Both the position numbers and the translations under genes were made by a program. A stretch of DNA of 11,180 nt from Micavibrio_B sp048498395. Its GTDB lineage: Bacteria; Pseudomonadota; Alphaproteobacteria; Micavibrionales; Micavibrionaceae. Each line of letters opens with the position of its first letter. Positions within the stretch are counted from its first letter, which is position 1. The stretch lies in assembly GCA_048498395.1 (NCBI GenBank), contig JBEHYB010000078.1:1-11180 (forward strand). Reading direction: 5' to 3'. The notes beneath the pieces are model-generated. The model did not search any database, had not been told where the DNA came from, and saw nothing but the letters and a program-made list of their open reading frames with translations. This document shows, in pieces, positions 1 through 5,362 of the stretch.

Positions 1-154
1 CCACAGCTCGTCGAAAAGTCGATATCCCAATTGAAGTCTGCATCGCGAAAAAGAAGAAAAACGCGCCGCCGCTGAAGAAGCTGCAAACGAAGCAAAAAAC
101 GCTCCTGCTCCAGCAGCCGAGCCAGAAGCTGCAGCTGAAGAAACAGCTGCTTAA
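1..154 (+). CDS. rpsP: 30S ribosomal protein S16, C-terminal end (partial, frame disturbed)
   Basis: This is the 3' end of the gene directly upstream of rimM, the position rpsP holds in the conserved rpsP-rimM-trmD-rplS operon. S16 is an assembly protein of the small ribosomal subunit. From about position 35 to the TAA at 152-154 the frame encodes a charged, alanine-rich tail (REKEEKRAAAEEA and onward, ending EETAA), the kind of extension seen on alphaproteobacterial S16. That frame has a TGA at 32-34, so the start of the window must be read in another frame. The frame beginning at position 3 (TARRKVDIPIEVCIAKKKK) has codon use like the neighbouring genes and would join the tail if one A were restored in the A-rich stretch at 48-61, or by a -1 slip there. 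The conserved S16 core lies outside the window, so identity rests on context and tail composition. Confidence 0.6.
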
Positions 155-163
155 TTAACTTTA

Positions 164-200
164 CTCCCCCTCTCCCTTTGGGAGAGGGTCGGGGTGAGGG
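164..200. repeat. Left hairpin repeat of the DUF559 unit
   Basis: CCCTCTCCC (168-176) and GGGAGAGGG (180-188) form a perfect 9-bp stem with a TTT loop. They are followed by GGGTCGGGGTGAGGG (186-200). The GGGTGAGGG at 192-200 is the exact reverse complement of CCCTCACCC at 558-566 beyond the gene, so this copy and the right copy lie as inverted repeats around one gene. From memory, similar CCCTCTCCC/GGGTGAGGG sequences commonly flank DUF559 genes in unrelated bacteria. Confidence 0.8.
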
Positions 201-201
201 A

Positions 202-555
202 ATGGACATGAAGACAAAATCTCCATTACCTGAAAATACCCTGGCAAACGCCAGAAACTTGCGTACTTACCAAACCGATGCGGAAAAACTGCTTTGGTCC
301 CATATCAGAAACAGACAGTTTCTGAATTTAAAATTTAGACGGCAGCATCCTGTTCCTCCCTATATCGTGGATTTTTTCTGCGAAGAACATGGCCTGATCA
401 TAGAACTCGATGGCAGCCAGCACACGCCGGAAGCGGATATAAAACGTTCAAATTTTCTAACTGCGCACGGTTATAAAATTTTGAGATTTTGGAATAACGA
501 TGTCTTGGAAAATATTGAAGGCATCCTAATAACTATTGAGAATGAATTAAAATAA
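202..555 (+). CDS. DUF559 family protein, predicted PD-(D/E)XK nuclease fold
   Basis: The 117-residue product matches the DUF559 pattern, a family related to very-short-patch-repair endonucleases. An N-terminal segment with TDAEKLLWSHIRNR (about 25-38) is followed by LKFRRQHPVPPYIVDFFC (43-60), GLIIELDGSQH (64-74) and, near the end, YKILRFWNNDVLENIEGI. D57, the E68-x-D70 pair and H74 sit where the family keeps its presumed metal-binding residues, so the active site looks intact. Substrate and cellular role are not established for the family. I chose the ATG at 202, with ATG 208 possible; the longer TTG reading from 178 would translate the flanking hairpin. The gene is visibly AT-richer than rimM and trmD, lies between rpsP and rimM, and is framed by inverted hairpin repeats, so it looks acquired. 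It probably rides on operon transcription. Confidence 0.88.
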   Translation: MDMKTKSPLPENTLANARNLRTYQTDAEKLLWSHIRNRQFLNLKFRRQHPVPPYIVDFFCEEHGLIIELDGSQHTPEADIKRSNFLTAHGYKILRFWNNDVLENIEGILITIENELK

Positions 556-557
556 AT

Positions 558-590
558 CCCTCACCCTACCCTCTCCCGGAGGGAGAGGGT
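558..590. repeat. Right hairpin repeat of the DUF559 unit
   Basis: CCCTCACCCTACCC is followed by a perfect 9-bp stem, CCCTCTCCC (569-577) and GGGAGAGGG (581-589), with a GGA loop. It has the same stem arms as the left copy and is inverted relative to it. It begins two bases after the DUF559 stop codon. There is no T-run after the stem, so it is not a standard rho-independent terminator, and transcription could continue into rimM. Confidence 0.8.
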
Positions 591-605
591 TAAGACAGGA
601 ATGAG

Positions 606-1103
606 ATGTCAAACAAAGTCTGTATCGCAAAAATTCTGACTGCTCATGGCGTTCGCGGCCTCGTGAAAGTGGATTGCTATCTCGAGGAACCATCCGAACT
701 TAAAAACTACAATCCACTGACGACTGCTGACGGCAAAAGCCTCACACTCACTCTCAAAAATTCCCTCAAAGGCCTGTGGCTTGCGGAAATCGACGGTGTT
801 AACGACCGCACGATCGCCGAGAGATACCGCAATACCGAACTTTTTATCGATCGTGAAAGCCTGCCAGAGGCCGAAGACGGCCACTATATTCTCGATCTTG
901 TCGGGCTCGATGTTCAGAACAAGGCCGGTGCCGTTATCGGCAAAGTGCTGGCCGTTGAAAATTTCGGGGCCAGCGACCTGCTGGAAATCAAACCGGTCTC
1001 AGGAAAATCATACTACCTGCCGATGATCGAGCCTTATGTTTCCGATATCGATCCAGAGGCGGGATTTATCAGTGTCGATCAGGTTGAGGATTTCCAGCAA
1101 TGA
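606..1103 (+). CDS. rimM: Ribosome maturation factor RimM
   Basis: RimM assists maturation of the 30S subunit head (16S rRNA 3' domain) and binds ribosomal protein S19. The 165-residue length is usual. The N-terminal RimM barrel starts with VCIAKILTAHGVRG (5-18), where AHGVRG is the family signature. The C-terminal PRC-barrel begins at YILDLVGLDV (94-103) and includes GKVLAVENFGASDLLEI (112-128) and the LPMIEPYV segment. An AGGA at 597-600, five bases before the ATG at 606, supports this start over the out-of-frame ATG at 601. The stop overlaps the trmD start by four bases (ATGA), suggesting translational coupling. The DUF559 unit separates it from its usual neighbour rpsP. Confidence 0.96.
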   Translation: MSNKVCIAKILTAHGVRGLVKVDCYLEEPSELKNYNPLTTADGKSLTLTLKNSLKGLWLAEIDGVNDRTIAERYRNTELFIDRESLPEAEDGHYILDLVGLDVQNKAGAVIGKVLAVENFGASDLLEIKPVSGKSYYLPMIEPYVSDIDPEAGFISVDQVEDFQQ

Positions 1104-1804
1104 CATGGAAGGTAAATATACTCACCTTATTCCCCGATATGTTTCCAGGCTTTCTCGGTCATTCGATCACTGGTCGCGCGCGCGCCGAAGGAATATGGGA
1201 TTTTGATACCGTCAATATCCGTGACTTCGCGCATGACAAACACAAGACCGTGGATGATGTGCCATTCGGCGGCGGCGCGGGCATGGTGATGAAGCCGGAT
1301 ATTATCGAAGCCGCAACTCTTTCAATTCAAAATCCCGGCCGCAAAATTTATATGAGCCCGCGAGGGAGCGTTCTCACACAGCAACTCGCCCAGCAATTGG
1401 CGAAAGAAGAAAACCTGACGATATTGTGCGGCCGTTACGAAGGTGTCGATCAGCGCGCTTTGGACGTTCTCGGTTTCGAAGAAATCAGCATCGGCGACTA
1501 TGTCCTCACGGGCGGCGAACAGGCCGCCATGATCCTGATGGATTCGGTCATTCGCCTGATCCCCGGGGCCGTCGGCAACGCCGAGACCCCGCATGACGAG
1601 AGTTTCAGCGACGGGCTGCTGGAATATCCCCATTACACCCGCCCCGCGAGCTGGACGGATGCGTCCGGCGCGACCCATGACGTACCCGCAACCCTGACCA
1701 GCGGGCACCACGCAAACGTCGAAAAATGGCGCAAAAACCAGGCTGAAGAGCTTACAAAGGCCAAAAGGCCGGATCTTTGGCAGAAATATACGAAAAAGCC
1801 TTGA
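1100..1804 (+). CDS. trmD: tRNA (guanine-N1)-methyltransferase TrmD
   Basis: TrmD methylates G37 next to the anticodon of certain tRNAs using S-adenosylmethionine, which prevents +1 frameshifting. The 234-residue product shows the SPOUT trefoil-knot motifs: DDVPFGGGAGMVMKP (52-66), CGRYEGVD (110-117) and IGDYVLTGGE (131-140). R152 lies in the IRLIPG segment, at the site of E. coli Arg154. DESFSDGLLEYPHYTRP (166-182) is the interdomain linker and start of the tRNA-binding C-terminal domain, which includes LTSGHHANVEKWR. By my alignment from memory, the position of E. coli catalytic Asp169 is Glu167 here, with Asp166 beside it. The start overlaps the rimM stop. The gene ends just as the rplS promoter begins. 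Confidence 0.97.
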   Translation: MTWKVNILTLFPDMFPGFLGHSITGRARAEGIWDFDTVNIRDFAHDKHKTVDDVPFGGGAGMVMKPDIIEAATLSIQNPGRKIYMSPRGSVLTQQLAQQLAKEENLTILCGRYEGVDQRALDVLGFEEISIGDYVLTGGEQAAMILMDSVIRLIPGAVGNAETPHDESFSDGLLEYPHYTRPASWTDASGATHDVPATLTSGHHANVEKWRKNQAEELTKAKRPDLWQKYTKKP

Positions 1805-1830
1805 TATTTAAGGCACATTCCCGTTATAAA
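1801..1830 (+). promoter_or_regulatory. Sigma-70-type promoter for rplS
   Basis: TTGATA (1801-1806) and TATAAA (1825-1830) each match the -35 and -10 consensus at five of six positions and are 18 bases apart. The -35 box overlaps the trmD stop codon. A start near 1837 would give rplS a leader of about 60 bases and let L19 be expressed independently of the upstream operon. This is inferred from sequence alone. Confidence 0.55.
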
Positions 1831-1899
1831 CGCCCTGCTTTATCAATCACCAATGGTGCCGGGATATATTGACCGGCCCTCTAATAGGAGCACTAGACT

Positions 1900-2406
1900 A
1901 TGAATACCGTACAAAAGTTCGAAGCCGAACAATTCGCAAAACTGATGGAAGGCAAAACCATTCCTGAATTTGCGCCCGGCGATACTCTCAAAGTCAGCAT
2001 CAAAATCGTTGAAGGTGAGCGCGAGCGCGTTCAGGCTTACGAAGGTGTCTGCATTGCCCGTCAAGGTACCGGCATCAACGCAAAATTCACTGTCCGCAAA
2101 ATCTCATACGGCGAAGGCGTAGAACGCGTATTCCCGCTTCTCTCCCCACGTATCGAGAAAATCGAAGTCGTTCGTAAAGGTGCCGTACGTCGTGCGAAAC
2201 TTTACTACCTGCGCGGCCTTCGCGGTAAATCTGCACGTATCACTGAAAAAACAGAAGTGCGTCAGGTCACTGAAGAAACACAAACAGCGACACAAAAATC
2301 AGCTGCTAACAAAGCTGCAAAAGCCGCTAAAAAAGCTGAGCCAAAAGCTGAGAAGACTTCAAAAGCTTCTAAAGCAAAAGCCGCTGCCGCCGCTAAAGCT
2401 GAATAA
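1900..2406 (+). CDS. rplS: 50S ribosomal protein L19 with extended C-terminal tail
   Basis: L19 lies at the interface of the 30S and 50S subunits. Residues 1-117 are the conserved core, with FAPGDTLKV (24-32), ERERVQAYEGVCIARQG (40-56), TVRKISYGEGVERVFPL (64-80) and AVRRAKLYYLRGLRGKSARI (95-114). From about residue 120 to 168 the protein runs into a low-complexity tail of alanine, lysine, glutamate and threonine, ending AAAAAKAE, likely disordered and basic. Many bacterial L19 proteins stop near 115-125 residues, so this tail is an add-on. AGGAG at 1886-1890 sits nine bases before the ATG. A promoter lies upstream and a strong terminator downstream, so this is the last gene of the operon. Confidence 0.97.
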   Translation: MNTVQKFEAEQFAKLMEGKTIPEFAPGDTLKVSIKIVEGERERVQAYEGVCIARQGTGINAKFTVRKISYGEGVERVFPLLSPRIEKIEVVRKGAVRRAKLYYLRGLRGKSARITEKTEVRQVTEETQTATQKSAANKAAKAAKKAEPKAEKTSKASKAKAAAAAKAE

Positions 2407-2407
2407 T

Positions 2408-2439
2408 CACCCGAAGGGTGTCCCCGACTTGATCGGGGA
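2408..2439. repeat. Tandem hairpins after rplS, dispersed-repeat-like
   Basis: Two adjacent palindromes follow the rplS stop. CACCC-GAA-GGGTG (2408-2420) is followed directly by TCCCCGA-CTTGA-TCGGGGA (2421-2439). No T-run follows, so they are not themselves a terminator. The second motif resembles intergenic palindromes I associate from memory with many alphaproteobacterial genomes. They could stabilise the 3' end of the rplS mRNA. Confidence 0.5.
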
Positions 2440-2452
2440 TCCAAGCAATAAC

Positions 2453-2484
2453 AAAAACCGCCCTTTTGGGGCGGTTTTTTTATT
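2453..2484. terminator. Bidirectional rho-independent terminator of rplS and the convergent small gene
   Basis: The stem AAAAACCGCCC (2453-2463) pairs with GGGCGGTTTTT (2469-2479) around a five-base loop, and seven T residues run from 2475 to 2481 on the plus strand. Read on the minus strand, the same stem is also followed by a T-run, placed just after the stop of the convergent gene at 2483. It can therefore end both transcripts. Confidence 0.9.
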
Positions 2485-2755
2485 AGTGATGAACTACAAG
2501 CCGCGCTTCAAGATCGAGCATCGATCCATCGCAGCGCATGCTAGACAACATAACTTTTGATTGGCCGCTTAAAGCCTTGATCAGCTTGTCTGTCAGATGT
2601 CCGATCAGCATTTGTTTTTCATTGAGTACTGCGTGGATATCGCCGGTTGATGCTTCGCAGATAATGGTTTCGGACCTTACGAAATTCGGATCGTCGAACA
2701 GGATTCCGACCGAACCTTTATCATTCAGAAGAAAACTGGAATTCACTGATAGCAT
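2483..2755 (-). CDS. Small protein of unknown function (90 residues)
   Basis: I do not recognise this protein. It begins MLSVNSSFLLNDKGSVGILF and ends LDLEARLVVHH, with no evident signal peptide or membrane segment. The composition is that of a small soluble mixed alpha/beta protein, with two cysteines (ICEAS and MRCDG). The start is well supported: an AAGGGG ribosome binding site (complement of 2763-2768) lies seven bases upstream of the ATG. The stop abuts the bidirectional terminator. It lies 83 bases downstream of the lipoprotein gene on the same strand, so the two may share a transcript. The good start site and terminator argue for a real gene; the overlapping plus-strand frame at 2538-2819 has no comparable support. 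Confidence 0.65.
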   Translation of the reverse strand: MLSVNSSFLLNDKGSVGILFDDPNFVRSETIICEASTGDIHAVLNEKQMLIGHLTDKLIKALSGQSKVMLSSMRCDGSMLDLEARLVVHH

Positions 2756-2822
2756 TTCATCACCCCTTGTTTTTTATTGCTTAAGGGGATTGTGCGCCTG
2801 CGAGATTAAAACCCGGTAAGGA

Positions 2823-2842
2823 ATAGATAAAATTTTATCTAT
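2823..2842. repeat. Perfect 20-bp AT-rich palindrome
   Basis: ATAGATAAAA joined to TTTTATCTAT forms a perfect inverted repeat with no spacer. It overlaps the stop codon of the lipoprotein gene (2839-2841) and lies about 70 bases before the next minus-strand start. It could be a regulator binding site or an mRNA 3'-end structure. As a hairpin it would be AT-only apart from one G-C pair, hence weak. Confidence 0.6.
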
Positions 2843-3195
2843 ATCGGCGTACGGACCGGCGGAACGATCTTATACGTCAGATAGCTCTCCGAATGAGGAT
2901 TGCCGAGCGTGCAGGTCTGATGTTTCAGATCCACGATCATGGTCTGCGGATAATTATCCCGGTTTTTGACGGTGATATCAAAACCCACTTTGGTCTTTGT
3001 CGATGCGCCGTCCGGCCGCAAGCCGGCTACTTCATTCCCGTTCACGACGGTGACGACCTGAGCCGTACGATCGTGCATGTTCACTTCGCATTTATCGGCT
3101 GACGCGGTGAGCGTTCCCGCTTCATCGCCGCAGGCCGTCATGCAGATACCGGCGAAAGTCGCGAAGGCTACGTTTAAGATCGAATTCGTTTTCAT
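2839..3195 (-). CDS. Probable small lipoprotein of unknown function
   Basis: The 118-residue product starts MKTNSILNVAFATFAGICMTACGDEAG. A short basic start and a hydrophobic stretch lead to a lipobox-like MTAC, with Cys22 as the likely lipidated residue, and a flexible acidic segment follows. The lipobox is imperfect because Met replaces the usual Leu. An Asp at +2 (C-G-D has Gly at +2 and Asp at +3) is absent, so outer-membrane sorting is as likely as inner-membrane retention. The rest is polar with two more cysteines (KCEVN, QTCTLG) that could pair. I chose the ATG at 3195 because AGGAG (complement of 3204-3208) lies eight bases upstream; the in-frame start at 3216 would precede that site. 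It is transcribed divergently from leuC. I do not recognise a family. Confidence 0.7.
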   Translation of the reverse strand: MKTNSILNVAFATFAGICMTACGDEAGTLTASADKCEVNMHDRTAQVVTVVNGNEVAGLRPDGASTKTKVGFDITVKNRDNYPQTMIVDLKHQTCTLGNPHSESYLTYKIVPPVRTPI

Positions 3196-3233
3196 GGCGT
3201 TATCTCCTATACACACTCTATTTCTTTTTTGTT

Positions 3234-3263
3234 AACATAACCATCGACGCTTGGCCGCGTCAA
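3234..3263 (-). promoter_or_regulatory. Putative promoter of the lipoprotein gene, with inverted repeat in the spacer
   Basis: On the minus strand TTGACG (complement of 3258-3263) and TATGTT (complement of 3234-3239) are 18 bases apart, matching the sigma-70 boxes at five and four of six positions. The spacer holds GACGC (3246-3250) and GCGTC (3257-3261), an inverted repeat that could be an operator. Transcription would start about 30 bases before the start codon. Confidence 0.45.
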
Positions 3264-3279
3264 TAAATACATGAACTCG

Positions 3280-3309
3280 TTGAATTTATGAGGCCCGATG
3301 CACTATACC
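3280..3309 (+). promoter_or_regulatory. Putative promoter of leuCDB-ppa
   Basis: TTGAAT (3280-3285) and TATACC (3304-3309) are 18 bases apart, each a four-of-six match to sigma-70 boxes. A start near 3316 would leave a leader of about 20 bases carrying the AAGGAG at 3323-3328. No leucine-dependent attenuator is visible in such a short leader. Confidence 0.35.
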
Positions 3310-3334
3310 TTTATATGCAGCCAAGGAGCCCGAC

Positions 3335-4753
3335 TTGTCCTCTAAACCACAGACTTTATTTGAGAAAATATGGAACGATCACATCGTTCATCAAGGCCAG
3401 GACGGTACCTGCCTGATTTATATCGACCGCCACCTCGTCCATGAAGTGACCTCGCCGCAGGCATTCGAAGGCCTGAAAATGGCGAAGCGCAAGCTGCGCC
3501 GCCGTGACGCAACGCTCGCTGTGGCCGATCACAACGTGCCGACGAGCCATAACCGCACCAATGTCGCCGCCATCAAGGACGCGGACAGCCGCCTGCAGAT
3601 CCAGACTCTGGAAGAGAACACGAAGGAATTCGGTGTTACCTATTTCGGCATGAACGACAAGCGTCAGGGCATCGTCCATATCATCGGTCCCGAGCAAGGC
3701 ATGACGCAGCCGGGTATGACGATCGTTTGCGGCGACTCCCACACCTCGACACACGGCGCGTTCGGCGCACTGGCCTTTGGTATAGGTACGTCCGAAGTCG
3801 AACATGTCATGGCGACGCAGACGCTGATCCAGAAACCTGCGAAGACGATGCGCATCACGGTTGATGGTGAACTGGGCGCAGGTGTCACCGCGAAAGACGT
3901 GATCCTCGCCATCATCGGCAAGATCGGCACCGCCGGCGGCACAGGCTATGTCATCGAATATGCAGGCAACGTCATAAGCGGCCTGACCATGGAAAACCGC
4001 ATGACGATCTGCAACATGTCGATCGAGGCGGGCGCGCGCGCAGGCATCATTGCGCCGGACGCTAAAACCTTCGCCTATATCAAGGGCCGCCCGATGGCTC
4101 CGAAACCCGAACATTGGGACAAGGCGGTCGCTTATTGGAGCTCCCTGCCCTCGGATGCGGGCGCGAGCTATGATGAAGAAGTATTTCTCGACGCAAAGGA
4201 TATTGCGCCACTTATCACCTGGGGAACATCACCTCAGGATGTTCTACCTATCACGGGCAGCGTTCCCGATCCGGCCACTATCACCGATGCCGCGAAGAAA
4301 ACCTCGATGGAACGTGCGCTCGATTATATGGGACTGACCCCCGGCACGAAATTCGAAGACGTACCGGTCGATCACGTCTTTATCGGGTCCTGCACCAATG
4401 CGCGGATCGAAGATTTGCGCGAAGTCGCAAAAATCGTGGACGGCAAACATGTGTCGTCGAGCGTACAAGCCATGATCGTTCCCGGCTCAGGTTTAGTCAA
4501 AGAACAGGCGGAAGCAGAAGGTTTGGACAAAATATTCATCGCAGCCGGCTTCGACTGGCGCGAAGCTGGATGTTCGCTCTGCCTTGGCATGAATGAAGAC
4601 CGCCTGAAACCTGGCGAACGCTGCGCCTCGACCTCGAACCGCAATTTCGAAGGCCGTCAGGGGCGCGGTGCCCGCACCCACCTGATGAGCCCCGTCATGG
4701 CCGCCGCCGCTGCGATCACAGGCAAACTGACAGATGTAAGGAAGTTAAGCTAA
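3335..4753 (+). CDS. leuC: 3-isopropylmalate dehydratase large subunit
   Basis: LeuC and LeuD form isopropylmalate isomerase, which converts 2-isopropylmalate to 3-isopropylmalate in leucine biosynthesis through an aconitase-type [4Fe-4S] cluster. The 472-residue length is standard. The cluster cysteines are C353 (in FIGSCTN) and C413 and C416 (in AGCSLCLGMN). Other family blocks are VADHNVPT (63-70), CGDSHTSTHGAFGALAFGIG (132-151) and STSNRNFEGRQGRGARTHLMSP (432-453). The start is a TTG at 3335, supported by AAGGAG at 3323-3328 six bases upstream and by alignment of MSSKPQTLFEKIW with the family N-terminus. The stop overlaps the leuD ATG by one base. Confidence 0.97.
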   Translation: MSSKPQTLFEKIWNDHIVHQGQDGTCLIYIDRHLVHEVTSPQAFEGLKMAKRKLRRRDATLAVADHNVPTSHNRTNVAAIKDADSRLQIQTLEENTKEFGVTYFGMNDKRQGIVHIIGPEQGMTQPGMTIVCGDSHTSTHGAFGALAFGIGTSEVEHVMATQTLIQKPAKTMRITVDGELGAGVTAKDVILAIIGKIGTAGGTGYVIEYAGNVISGLTMENRMTICNMSIEAGARAGIIAPDAKTFAYIKGRPMAPKPEHWDKAVAYWSSLPSDAGASYDEEVFLDAKDIAPLITWGTSPQDVLPITGSVPDPATITDAAKKTSMERALDYMGLTPGTKFEDVPVDHVFIGSCTNARIEDLREVAKIVDGKHVSSSVQAMIVPGSGLVKEQAEAEGLDKIFIAAGFDWREAGCSLCLGMNEDRLKPGERCASTSNRNFEGRQGRGARTHLMSPVMAAAAAITGKLTDVRKLS

Positions 4754-5358
4754 TGCAATCATTCACCACGCTCACCGGCACCGCAGCACCCTTGCCGATT
4801 TCGAATGTCGATACCGACATGATCATTCCAAAGCAGTTCCTGCGCACGATCAAGCGTACGGGACTTGCCGCCGGACTGTTCTATGAAATGCGTTTCGATA
4901 TGGACGGCAAGGCAAACCCGGATTTTATCCTGAACAAAGCGCCTTACGATCATGCGCAGATTTTAATCGCAGGCGAGAATTTCGGTTGCGGATCGTCACG
5001 CGAACACGCGCCATGGTCCCTGCTCGATTTCGGCTTTCGTTGCATCATAGCGCCCAGCTTTGGCGATATCTTTTATAACAACTGCTTCAAAAACGGCATC
5101 CTGCCGCTGCAATTAAAACAGGAAGAAGTCGATGTACTGATGGCGGCAGCCTCAAACGGTCAGAAGATCGATATCAATCTTTCCGAACAGAAAGTCGTCT
5201 GCGGCAATACGGTTTTCGAATTCGAAATCGATCCTTTCCGCAAACATTGCCTGTTGAACGGCCTTGACGATATCGGCCTGACGCTTGAGAAGGAAAACCA
5301 TATCGTCACTTACGAGACAAAGAACAAACAAGATAAACCCTGGCTGTGGCAGGAATAA
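4753..5358 (+). CDS. leuD: 3-isopropylmalate dehydratase small subunit
   Basis: This is the swivelling small subunit of isopropylmalate isomerase and works with LeuC. The 201-residue product has NVDTDMIIPKQFLRTIKRTG (18-37) and the hallmark GENFGCGSSREHAPW (74-88), then IIAPSFGDIFYNNCFKNGILP. The ATG shares its A with the leuC stop codon, and AAGGAAG at 4738-4744 within the leuC end serves as ribosome binding site. Such tight coupling suits equal subunit production. Downstream, 106 bases containing a large inverted repeat separate it from leuB. Confidence 0.97.
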   Translation: MQSFTTLTGTAAPLPISNVDTDMIIPKQFLRTIKRTGLAAGLFYEMRFDMDGKANPDFILNKAPYDHAQILIAGENFGCGSSREHAPWSLLDFGFRCIIAPSFGDIFYNNCFKNGILPLQLKQEEVDVLMAAASNGQKIDINLSEQKVVCGNTVFEFEIDPFRKHCLLNGLDDIGLTLEKENHIVTYETKNKQDKPWLWQE

Positions 5359-5362
5359 TTGA

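Noticed and set aside
178..201. Longer DUF559 reading from a TTG at 178
   Set aside because: It would translate the loop and right arm of the flanking hairpin into a Gly/Glu-Arg string not seen in the family; ATG at 202 or 208 fits better.
164..590. The repeated hairpins as a CRISPR-like array
   Set aside because: There are only two inverted copies around a gene, with no regular spacers and no direct repeats.
2538..2819. Plus-strand open frame of 93 codons
   Set aside because: It lies antisense to the 90-residue gene, has no comparable ribosome binding site and no recognisable protein pattern.
3196..3216. Seven-residue N-terminal extension of the lipoprotein
   Set aside because: It would include the AGGAG ribosome binding site and place charged residues before the signal peptide.
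3271..3291. Mini open frame ATG AAC TCG TTG AAT TTA TGA (MNSLNL) as a leucine leader peptide
   Set aside because: It has only two leucine codons, no clear ribosome binding site, no following attenuator hairpin, and it overlaps the predicted -35 box of leuC.
3356..4114. Minus-strand open frame of 252 codons across leuC
   Set aside because: It is a His/Arg/Ala-rich shadow of leuC, whose product is unmistakable.
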